From the NCBI GenBank assembly GCA_964497475.1, contig CAZCDM010000023.1:1-20036 (forward strand): DNA of 20,036 nucleotides. Direction: 5' to 3'. The notes under the pieces were generated by a model that was not told where the DNA came from, ran no database searches, and saw only the letters and a list, made by a program, of their open reading frames with translations. Made by a program: the position numbers and the translations under genes. Shown here piece by piece: positions 1-6,193 of this stretch (positions are counted from its first letter, which is position 1; each line of letters starts with the position of its first letter). This DNA is from CAZCDM01 sp964497475. GTDB lineage: Bacteria; Planctomycetota; Phycisphaerae; SM23-33.

Positions 1-163
1 TGTAAAACAAAGACTTACAGCGCAATCCAAAGGGGATGTCGAAGTCAGGAAGCGAGTCTTGACCCTGCACTGCCTGTGCCCGAGTGCATGCGTTGGGCGA
101 GACGCGGCGCGACGGTTCGCTATCCGCCTGGCAAATAGAGCATGGCCGAAGCGAGGGGAGCCA
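1..163. other. Left-edge intergenic sequence, no gene seen
   Basis: No coding region, hairpin with a T-tract or recognisable RNA could be supported here. It lies downstream of the minus-strand lipoprotein gene ending at 164. No convincing terminator was found for that gene. Confidence 0.5.
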
Positions 164-1645
164 TTACCGCATCGGGAACTTGCCCAGCGATACGACCACG
201 CCCTGGGGGTTGAAGTAGTGGGCGGCGAAGTGGGTCTTGTCGACGCGGGTGAGACTCAGGCCGTAGTAGTTCAGCATGGCTGCGTCGTCCAGCTCGGCCT
301 GGGTGGGCCCGGCGCGGTCTGCATTGTCCAGCCGCTCGAAGTGCCCGATGAAGCGGCACAGGGCGTCCCGCTCGTCGGTGATGAGTCGCTCGGTCGGCTG
401 ATAGACCTGATCGTTGCTGGCGGCGTTGGCGTCGAAGGGGTACAAAATCGCCTCGGCCTGGCCGTTCTGGTAGAACACCAGCCCGCCCCAGGCGCTGCGG
501 ACGTCGGCGAGGTCGCCGTCGGCCATGAACTTCAGCGATGTCTGCACCCGCGGGCGCGAGAGCATCTCGTTGAGCAGATACATGTTCCACAGATCGGCCA
601 GCGTGAGGTTCTCCACCTGCAGCCAGAAGTTATCGCGGTTCTGGCCGGCCTTGACGTGCGGGCGGGTCTTGAGCTGCTTGCCGAGGTCGATGACCAGGTT
701 GGTCCGCTTGAGGTTGCTCCGCAGCGGATCGCGGGCCAGCCGGCTCAGCAGGTGGAAGTCGCGAATGTTGAAGTTGTAGCCGGTGTTGCGGGTCCATTCC
801 AGGCTCAGCCGGGCCGCATCGGGCAGCATGTCCCGCCGGACCTTGTAGAGGATCACCGAGCTGACGAGTTCTTCCCGCCGGGCGGGCAGGTAGTCGAACG
901 TCTTGATGTAGAACTGCAGGGCCGCGACGGTATCGGCCTGCGGCGTCATGGCCAGCAGCGCCTCGCGCAGCTCAGCCGCCGGCATGCGGGCGTTGAGAAT
1001 CTCCAGCGCCTCGGCCCGGGCCCCGAAGGCCGGCGAGTTGAGCTGATCCATCAGCGCCTGCTGCCAGGGCTGGCCGCTGATCTGCTTGATCACGTTGCGG
1101 TAGCCCTGCTCGCCCTTGGGGGAAAGGTCCTGCTCACGCGCCCAACTGCGGACAATGTGCTCGAGCATCTGGCTGTTGGGGTTCTTCTCCAGGAAGTTCA
1201 GCACCAGCGACCGCATCGTCGGGTCGAGCGTGTCGAGCCGCCCGATCAGCGGAATCAGATGCGATGCGAGATCCGGATAATTTTCCTCCAGCAGGAACTT
1301 CAGCACCTCCTCGCGGAGGGCCTTGGGGGTGTTGGCCTCGTCGCGGAGCAGCGTCGCCAGGTCGGCCAGGCTGCTGGGCTCCAGGGCGATGCTGTCGGTT
1401 TTCGTGATGTGCTCGACGAGCTTGAGGCTGTCGAGCCGCTGGGATTCCTTCAGCTCGGCATTGTGGACCCGCGTGAGGTTGTACTGCACCAGAAAGCCCG
1501 GCTGATAGCGAACGCGGTCGGCCCGGCCCATCTGCTTGTACTCGGCCATACGAATCGGAGCCGGCACGACCGGTGCTTCGGGCGCACAGGCAGTGAGAAT
1601 TCCCGCCAACACTGCGAACAGTACAAGTGCATACCGTGTGGTCAT
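164..1645 (-). CDS. Unrecognised lipoprotein with helical-repeat middle and possible degenerate JAB-like C-terminus
   Basis: The product has 493 residues. It begins with a lipoprotein signal peptide: a short basic N-terminus, a hydrophobic run and lipobox LTAC with the acceptor cysteine at residue 20. It should therefore be exported and lipid-anchored. Residues about 95-260 are rich in short amphipathic helices that resemble HEAT/ARM-type repeats, by eye only. The last 110 residues (about 384-493) contain GGLVFYQNG, a GHFE segment near 434-437 and GPTQAELDD near 446-454. Their order recalls a JAB/MPN fold, but the HxH and S-x2-D zinc ligands are missing, so this is speculative. The start at 1645 was chosen because it gives the signal peptide. 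The reading frame stays open further upstream, antisense to tyrS, and that extension is rejected. A TTGACC-16-TACAAT promoter lies 44 bases upstream. It is divergent from tyrS. Function unknown. Confidence 0.8.
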   Translation of the reverse strand: MTTRYALVLFAVLAGILTACAPEAPVVPAPIRMAEYKQMGRADRVRYQPGFLVQYNLTRVHNAELKESQRLDSLKLVEHITKTDSIALEPSSLADLATLLRDEANTPKALREEVLKFLLEENYPDLASHLIPLIGRLDTLDPTMRSLVLNFLEKNPNSQMLEHIVRSWAREQDLSPKGEQGYRNVIKQISGQPWQQALMDQLNSPAFGARAEALEILNARMPAAELREALLAMTPQADTVAALQFYIKTFDYLPARREELVSSVILYKVRRDMLPDAARLSLEWTRNTGYNFNIRDFHLLSRLARDPLRSNLKRTNLVIDLGKQLKTRPHVKAGQNRDNFWLQVENLTLADLWNMYLLNEMLSRPRVQTSLKFMADGDLADVRSAWGGLVFYQNGQAEAILYPFDANAASNDQVYQPTERLITDERDALCRFIGHFERLDNADRAGPTQAELDDAAMLNYYGLSLTRVDKTHFAAHYFNPQGVVVSLGKFPMR

Positions 1646-1688
1646 AGAGTTTCCGTCGGCAAAAGGTCCGTAGTTCTTGATTCGTAAG

Positions 1689-1716
1689 ATTGTAGGGAAC
1701 CGGGCGAGCGGGTCAA
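1689..1716 (-). promoter_or_regulatory. Sigma70-type promoter for the minus-strand lipoprotein gene
   Basis: On the minus strand, TTGACC (1711-1716) and TACAAT (1689-1694) are separated by 16 bases, each matching 5 of 6 consensus positions. Transcription would start near 1682, giving an untranslated leader of about 37 bases before the ATG at 1645. The leader has no strong Shine-Dalgarno; the nearest purine run is GGAAA. Confidence 0.6.
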
Positions 1717-1770
1717 AGTAATTTCGTGCGATATCCAGCCCGCTTCGCCCGCCGGCGGCCGGCCAGCGCC

Positions 1771-1799
1771 TTGGCAAGGCGGCGGCGGTCTGGTATCCT
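1771..1799 (+). promoter_or_regulatory. Sigma70-type promoter for tyrS, probably leaderless
   Basis: TTGGCA (1771-1776), a 17-base spacer and TATCCT (1794-1799) form a good promoter. The -10 box ends only 8 bases before the tyrS ATG at 1808, so transcription should start at or next to the start codon. No Shine-Dalgarno, T-box or other leader fits in the gap, which agrees with a leaderless mRNA. Confidence 0.6.
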
Positions 1800-1807
1800 G
1801 CTCGGCC

Positions 1808-3046
1808 ATGACCGATACCATCGACCCGAAATACCGCGCCCAGGCCACTTCCCTCATGCAAGGCTGCGAGGCCACCTACACCCCCGAGGAACTCGCCGCC
1901 CGCCTGGCCCGGGCCTCGGCCGAGAACCGCCCCATGCGGATCAAGCTCGGGCTGGACCCCACCGCGCCGGATATCCACCTCGGCCATACCGTCGTGCTGT
2001 CCAAGGTGCGCCAGTTCCAAAACCTCGGCCACAAGGCCGTCATCATCATCGGCGACTACACCGCACGCATCGGCGACCCGACCGGCGTGAACAAAACCCG
2101 CCCGGTCCTCTTGCCCGAGCAGATCGAAGCCAACGCAGAAACCTACGTCGCCCAGGCCGGCCGCGTTCTCGACACCCACCCCGAGAAGCTCGAAATCCGC
2201 TACAACAGCGAATGGCTGGAGAAGCTCAGCTTTGCCGACGTGCTGAACCTGACCTCGCAGATGACCGTCGCCCGCATGCTCGAGCGCGACACCTTCGAGC
2301 AGCGGTATCGCGGCGGCGTGCCCATCGGCGTACACGAGTTCCTCTACCCGCTGATGCAGGGCTACGACAGCATCTGCATCGACGCCGACGTCGAGTTCGG
2401 CGGCAGCGACCAGACGTTCAACAACCTCGTCGGCCGCCAGCTGCAGGAAAACGCCGGCCAGGCCCCGCAGATCGTCATGATCCTGCCGATTCTCGTCGGC
2501 ACGGACGGCGTAGAAAAAATGAGCAAGTCCAAGGGCAACTACATTGGCGTGACCGACCAGCCGGGCGAGATGTTCGGCAAGGTCATGTCGATTCCCGACG
2601 AGACGATGGCCAACTGGTACGACATGCTCAACCCCACATTCGCCTCGCCCTTCCCGGCCGAACGCATCGCCAAACTGCTCGACGGCGACAAAACCCACCC
2701 GCGCGACGCCAAGGCTACCCTCGGCCGGGCCGTGGTGGAAACTTATCACTCCGCCGAAGCAGCCGCCCAGGCCGCCACGGAGTTCGACCGCGTCTTCGCC
2801 CAGGGCAATGTCCCCTCGGACATACCCAAAGTCACCATCCCGGCCGGGCCCATCGGCCTGGTCGAGCTGATCGTCGACCGCGCCGGCTTCGCCGACAGCA
2901 ACGGGGCCGCCAAGCGGCTCATCAAGCAGAACGCCGTCAGCCTCGATGACGAAAAACTCACCGACCCCAATGCGGAACTCGACCCGCCCGACGGGGCTGT
3001 GCTGAAAGTCGGCAAGCGGCGCTTCGCCCGCATCGTCCGCAGCTAG
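1808..3046 (+). CDS. tyrS: Tyrosine-tRNA ligase (TyrZ-type)
   Basis: This enzyme activates tyrosine with ATP and charges tRNA-Tyr in the cytoplasm. The 412-residue product is a class I synthetase with the HIGH-type signature HLGH at 57-60, an IGDPTG segment near 88-93, and the second signature KMSKS at 237-241. KMSKS rather than KFGKT is characteristic of the TyrZ branch. A C-terminal S4 RNA-binding domain spans about 340-412, with the RLIKQNAVSLDD region at its core. Length is normal for this branch. The ATG at 1808 follows a promoter by 8 bases without a Shine-Dalgarno. It diverges from the lipoprotein gene and converges with phr, the two stop codons being 4 bases apart. It appears to be the housekeeping copy; no sign of truncation. 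Confidence 0.97.
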   Translation: MTDTIDPKYRAQATSLMQGCEATYTPEELAARLARASAENRPMRIKLGLDPTAPDIHLGHTVVLSKVRQFQNLGHKAVIIIGDYTARIGDPTGVNKTRPVLLPEQIEANAETYVAQAGRVLDTHPEKLEIRYNSEWLEKLSFADVLNLTSQMTVARMLERDTFEQRYRGGVPIGVHEFLYPLMQGYDSICIDADVEFGGSDQTFNNLVGRQLQENAGQAPQIVMILPILVGTDGVEKMSKSKGNYIGVTDQPGEMFGKVMSIPDETMANWYDMLNPTFASPFPAERIAKLLDGDKTHPRDAKATLGRAVVETYHSAEAAAQAATEFDRVFAQGNVPSDIPKVTIPAGPIGLVELIVDRAGFADSNGAAKRLIKQNAVSLDDEKLTDPNAELDPPDGAVLKVGKRRFARIVRS

Positions 3047-3050
3047 GCGG

Positions 3051-4424
3051 TCATCCCGCCTGCTCGGCGTCGACGAGCTGCTCGACGCGGCGGAGGTAGC
3101 CGGCCATATCGAACTTGCGCTCCAGCCCGGCGGCGTTCATGTACCGCACCGTGCCGAAGATGGCCCGCTCCTGCCAGGGCCGATCGTGCAGCCCGAAGAT
3201 CCACGCGACGTTGGCGTAGCTGACCGGGTCGCGCCCGTCGAGAAAGTAGCGGTTGTTGAGCTGCCGCAGCCAGCGATACGCCGTCCGCGGCGAGCGGGTC
3301 CACTCCAGCACCTTCTTGCCCCAGTACATCCGCATGTAGTTGTGCATCTTGCCCGTGGCGGTCATTTCACGCATGGCGGCGTTCCAGTACTCGTCGTGCG
3401 TGTCGGCTGCGTCGAGCTGGGCGAGGGTGTACACCGTCGGCCGATTGTCGTCCTTATGCTTGCGCAGCGTAGCTCGCGCCCAGGCCGGCAAGGCCGAGTA
3501 CGAATCGTACTTCGGCGTGTACCACGCGTAGTTCATCGCCAGCTCGCGGCGGATCAGCAGCTCTTCGAGAAAGCTGTCGCGTGCCTCGGCGGGTGCGGCT
3601 GCATCGCGAACAGCCCGGGCGATTCGCACCGGCGAGACCTGCCCGAAATGGAGGTACGGGCTCATGTGCGATTCGATTCCGTTGGCCGGGTCGTTGCGGC
3701 TGGTCGCGTACTCGCCCAGGCGATGCTGAATGAACGCCCGCAGGTGGTTCAGCGCTTCGCTCCGCCCGCCGGTGAATCGGCGAACCGGGCCGACCGTCTT
3801 GTCGATGTCCAGGGCGGCCAGGTTGCCCGCCACGTCGGCCGGGTCGAGCGAGCCGAGGTCTTCGGCGAAAGGGGCCGCCTGATGATCCGTATTGGGTTGG
3901 GGCGTCAGGAAGGAATCCCAGAGCTTCTGGTGCTTGGGCCGGATCGTTCGCGCGGCGTACTCGGCCTTGGAGCTGACGGCGACGACGGGCACGACGACGT
4001 CGGCCTCGACCTGCACCGCCCGACACGCCACAGCCCGGCCGAGCTGCTTCCGCCACGCCCGCTGGTGACGCAGATACCCCGCATCGGTCACGACCATCGC
4101 AGCCCGCTCGGCCAGCCCGGCCGCCACCTCCGGCGGCGACCCCAGTCGCATCACGAAGGCGACGCCACGATCGGCCAGCCGTCCTGCCGTCTCGGCCAAG
4201 CCTTGCAGCATGAACGCGAAGTGTCGCGCGTTGGCTTCGGGGTAATCGCCGGCCAGGGCGAAGCAGCACACCACCGGCAGGCGCAGCTCGTTGGCATGGG
4301 CGAGAGCATAGTCCAGGGCGGCGTTGTCCTCGGCCCGCTGGGAGGCCTGCATCCAGTAGAGCACGAAATCGCCCGGGCGGACGGGCTTGCGGTTTACGGC
4401 TCGGATGCGTTGGGGATGGACCAT
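3051..4424 (-). CDS. phr: Deoxyribodipyrimidine photo-lyase, class II
   Basis: This flavoprotein uses blue light to split cyclobutane pyrimidine dimers in DNA. The 457-residue product has an N-terminal alpha/beta photolyase domain (about 18-185) and a helical FAD-binding domain (about 220-450). Class II hallmarks include SHMSPYLHFGQVSP near 252-264, ELLIRRELAMNYAWY near 288-302, GKMHNYMRMYWGKKVLEW at 358-375, and the region at 403-430 with YANVAWIFGLHD followed by RPW. The frame remains open upstream, but the extra 56 residues overlap the next gene and look unlike photolyase, so the ATG at 4424 is preferred. A TATACT box ends 13 bases before it. The gene stands alone between tyrS (convergent) and a small lipoprotein gene, and lacks obvious SOS-type control. 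Confidence 0.93.
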   Translation of the reverse strand: MVHPQRIRAVNRKPVRPGDFVLYWMQASQRAEDNAALDYALAHANELRLPVVCCFALAGDYPEANARHFAFMLQGLAETAGRLADRGVAFVMRLGSPPEVAAGLAERAAMVVTDAGYLRHQRAWRKQLGRAVACRAVQVEADVVVPVVAVSSKAEYAARTIRPKHQKLWDSFLTPQPNTDHQAAPFAEDLGSLDPADVAGNLAALDIDKTVGPVRRFTGGRSEALNHLRAFIQHRLGEYATSRNDPANGIESHMSPYLHFGQVSPVRIARAVRDAAAPAEARDSFLEELLIRRELAMNYAWYTPKYDSYSALPAWARATLRKHKDDNRPTVYTLAQLDAADTHDEYWNAAMREMTATGKMHNYMRMYWGKKVLEWTRSPRTAYRWLRQLNNRYFLDGRDPVSYANVAWIFGLHDRPWQERAIFGTVRYMNAAGLERKFDMAGYLRRVEQLVDAEQAG

Positions 4425-4437
4425 GGCTGCACTGGCG

Positions 4438-4465
4438 AGTATACCGCCAGCCGGGCAAAAAACAA
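4438..4465 (-). promoter_or_regulatory. Possible promoter for the photolyase gene
   Basis: On the minus strand, TTGTTT (4460-4465), a 16-base spacer and TATACT (4438-4443) precede the phr ATG at 4424. The -10 matches 5 of 6 positions and the -35 about 3 of 6. Transcription would start about 7 bases before the ATG, so the leader is very short and carries no Shine-Dalgarno. Confidence 0.45.
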
Positions 4466-4515
4466 CGCACGCCAGAAGCTGACGTGCGCTGCGAGTGATG
4501 CGGAATCGGTTAGGC

Positions 4516-4881
4516 TCAGCCGCCGATTTTCCATTCGTCCACTTCGATGACCGGTCGGCCGAAGGCGTCCTCGCCCCAGACGCCGGTGACAACGACCATC
4601 TGGCCGTGCGAGGCGTGGGTCATCGTGCCGGACTTGTTGCCCAGAGCCACCTTGCCCTTGGCGCTGTTGAGCACCATCGCGCCGTTGTCTTTGCGCTTGT
4701 GGACCTCGCCGGCCATGGAGACTTTGCTGCCGGCCTGGTGGGCGTCGACGGGCAGGTAGCCGACGTCCTGCGGGGTGAGCTGGGAGCTCTTGGTGGCTTT
4801 GACGTCGCTGCTGTCGGTGCAGCCGATCAGGACAACGGTGCTCAGCAGAGCGAGGCACAGCACGAGGTGGGTCGCTTTCAT
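4516..4881 (-). CDS. Small lipoprotein, possible OB-fold domain
   Basis: The product has 121 residues. A signal peptide ends in lipobox LIGC with cysteine 21, so it should be lipid-anchored outside the inner membrane. The rest (about 50-121) alternates short beta-strand-like segments: VSMAGEVHKR, GAMVLNSAKGKVAL, QMVVVTGVW and RPVIEVDEWKI. This pattern of a five-strand barrel in which a strand pair carries the ligand is typical of small bacterial OB-fold lipoproteins, but the assignment is by eye. The start at 4881 was chosen because it gives the signal peptide and follows AGAGGA by 5-6 bases. It lies between phr and the AI-2E-family gene on the same strand, with gaps of 91 and 126 bases, so each is probably transcribed separately. 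Function unknown. Confidence 0.75.
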   Translation of the reverse strand: MKATHLVLCLALLSTVVLIGCTDSSDVKATKSSQLTPQDVGYLPVDAHQAGSKVSMAGEVHKRKDNGAMVLNSAKGKVALGNKSGTMTHASHGQMVVVTGVWGEDAFGRPVIEVDEWKIGG

Positions 4882-4960
4882 GGGAATCCTCTTATCCGGT
4901 TGGGTTCGGCCCGATCGCTCGGGAGCCGCCATCGGCTGCCGTCGCGGGATGAGAGACACC

Positions 4961-4986
4961 TTGCCCCAGCCGATCCAAAGGGGCAA
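4961..4986. repeat. 7-bp inverted repeat upstream of the small lipoprotein gene
   Basis: TTGCCCC (4961-4967) and GGGGCAA (4980-4986) are perfect inverted repeats separated by 12 bases. The hairpin lies between two minus-strand genes. No T-tract follows on either strand in the right place for a standard terminator: the T-rich run on the minus strand precedes it. It could be an operator or a weak transcript end. Confidence 0.35.
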
Positions 4987-5007
4987 ATTAAAAAGCTGTT
5001 AAGAGTT

Positions 5008-6069
5008 TCAGCTCCCCGCCGGGGCGTCCTGCTCCCAGGCATCGAGTCGCCCGGCCATGGCCTCAGCGACCGGATGCGTCACGGGATGACGGGCCAGGAT
5101 GATCCGCACCACGGCCGTGATCGGCGTAGCCAGGAACATCCCCACCACGCCCCACAGCGCCCCCCAGAAAATCAACGCCAGCAGCACCACCACCGGGTGC
5201 AGGTCGAAGCTTTGGCCCATGATGCGGGGCTGGATGACATTGCCCAGCACGAACTGAATCCCGGCCGGGATCGCAATGGCCAGCACCGCCGCCCAGGGAG
5301 CAATCTCCGGGCTCATCAGCACGACCGGCACGGGCAGCAGCGTCGCGACGATCGAGCCGATCGACGGGATGAAGTTCAGCAGGAACGCCAGCAACCCGAA
5401 GACCAGCGCCAGGTCCACGCCCAGCAACCAGAGCGTCAGCCCCACGCCAATGCCCGTCCCGGCCGAGATGACGAAAAGGTTGACGATGTACTTCCGCGTC
5501 CGGCTGCTGACCTCGCCCAGCAACCCGCCCAGCGGCTTGCTGCGCTGATTGCCGAACAGCAGAAAGCCCATGAAGATCAGCACCATGATACCCTGGCTGA
5601 GCAGTTTGAGGATGGCGTTGGTCATGCTCAGCAGCAACCCCTGGACGCGTTCGATGGGCACGTCGAGCATGGTCGCGGAGATGTTCTTGCGGTCCACGCC
5701 CCACTGCTCCAGCGGCAGTTTGTCCATGACTTTGCTCGTGAGATTCCGCAGCTGCTGCTGGTAGACGTCGGCGTTGTCGGCCAGCTGATTGACCGAGACC
5801 GTCACCACCACGCCGATGAGCACGAGGAAGACCAGCGCCACGGCGAAGGTCGTCAGAATCGCCACCGTGCGCGGCAGGCGCAGGGTGCGACGCTGGAACT
5901 CCACCAGCGGCGTCATGCCGATGGTCAGGAAGACCGCCAGGACAAACGGAATCAGCACGTCCCGCAGGTAGTAGAGGCTCCCACCCAGCGCGATCATCGC
6001 CAGCACGAGCAGGCTCACCGCCGTCATGCGGGTATAGGTTCCGGAGTTTGAAGATTCCTCACCGCTCAT
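5008..6069 (-). CDS. AI-2E family transporter (PerM/YdiK-type membrane protein)
   Basis: The 353-residue product is a polytopic inner-membrane protein of the AI-2E transporter family, whose members export autoinducer-2 or act as sodium/proton antiporters or permeases of unknown substrate. Hydrophobic segments lie near 16-30, 35-52, 68-92, 155-173, 197-216, 219-250, 258-277 and 290-323, with a soluble loop at about 93-150. Family signatures are NFIPSIGSIVATLLP at 232-246 and the stretch 276-320 containing GNVIQPRIMGQSFDLHP and a WGVVGMFLATP run. Length is typical. The ATG at 6069 has no Shine-Dalgarno but sits 6 bases after a TATGAT box with TTGTCG 17 bases further upstream, suggesting a leaderless mRNA. 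The actual substrate cannot be told from the sequence, and no luxS or lsr gene is nearby. Confidence 0.92.
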   Translation of the reverse strand: MSGEESSNSGTYTRMTAVSLLVLAMIALGGSLYYLRDVLIPFVLAVFLTIGMTPLVEFQRRTLRLPRTVAILTTFAVALVFLVLIGVVVTVSVNQLADNADVYQQQLRNLTSKVMDKLPLEQWGVDRKNISATMLDVPIERVQGLLLSMTNAILKLLSQGIMVLIFMGFLLFGNQRSKPLGGLLGEVSSRTRKYIVNLFVISAGTGIGVGLTLWLLGVDLALVFGLLAFLLNFIPSIGSIVATLLPVPVVLMSPEIAPWAAVLAIAIPAGIQFVLGNVIQPRIMGQSFDLHPVVVLLALIFWGALWGVVGMFLATPITAVVRIILARHPVTHPVAEAMAGRLDAWEQDAPAGS

Positions 6070-6075
6070 GCCGAT

Positions 6076-6104
6076 ATCATACCCATCGGGCCGTCACGCG
6101 ACAA
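6076..6104 (-). promoter_or_regulatory. Promoter for the AI-2E-family gene, probably leaderless
   Basis: On the minus strand TTGTCG (6099-6104), a 17-base spacer and TATGAT (6076-6081) end 6 bases before the ATG at 6069. The predicted start site falls on or beside the start codon. The promoter is back-to-back with the one for the plus-strand glycosyltransferase. Confidence 0.55.
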
Positions 6105-6122
6105 GCTACAGGCCAAGCAGCC

Positions 6123-6151
6123 TTGAGAGAGCCCGCCGCAGCCCGTACAAT
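6123..6151 (+). promoter_or_regulatory. Sigma70-type promoter for the GT4-fusion gene
   Basis: TTGAGA (6123-6128) and TACAAT (6146-6151) are 17 bases apart, each matching 5 of 6 consensus positions. Transcription would start near 6158, at the CCGTACGG palindrome (6157-6164). The leader of about 36 bases ends with an AAAGGA Shine-Dalgarno, so this gene, unlike its divergent neighbour, is not leaderless. Confidence 0.6.
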
Positions 6152-6193
6152 CCGTTCCGTACGGACATCGAAATCAAACAGCAAAGGACTGTC

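Noticed and set aside
59..1687. Long open frame on the plus strand opposite the lipoprotein gene
   Set aside because: It is a GC-bias shadow of the minus-strand gene, with repetitive Val/Gly/Glu/Gln content and no recognisable domain.
1646..2749. In-frame extension of the first lipoprotein gene far upstream, antisense to tyrS
   Set aside because: It runs through the complement of tyrS, its residue composition is unlike the real protein, and the signal peptide starts cleanly at 1645 behind a promoter.
3186..6051. Two long plus-strand open frames opposite phr, the small lipoprotein and the AI-2E gene
   Set aside because: Their translations are His/Arg/Gln-rich shadows, and the minus-strand products carry clear family motifs.
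5008..6069. AI-2E-family gene as evidence of quorum sensing in this region
   Set aside because: The family includes antiporters and proteins of unknown substrate, and no luxS or lsr gene is present.
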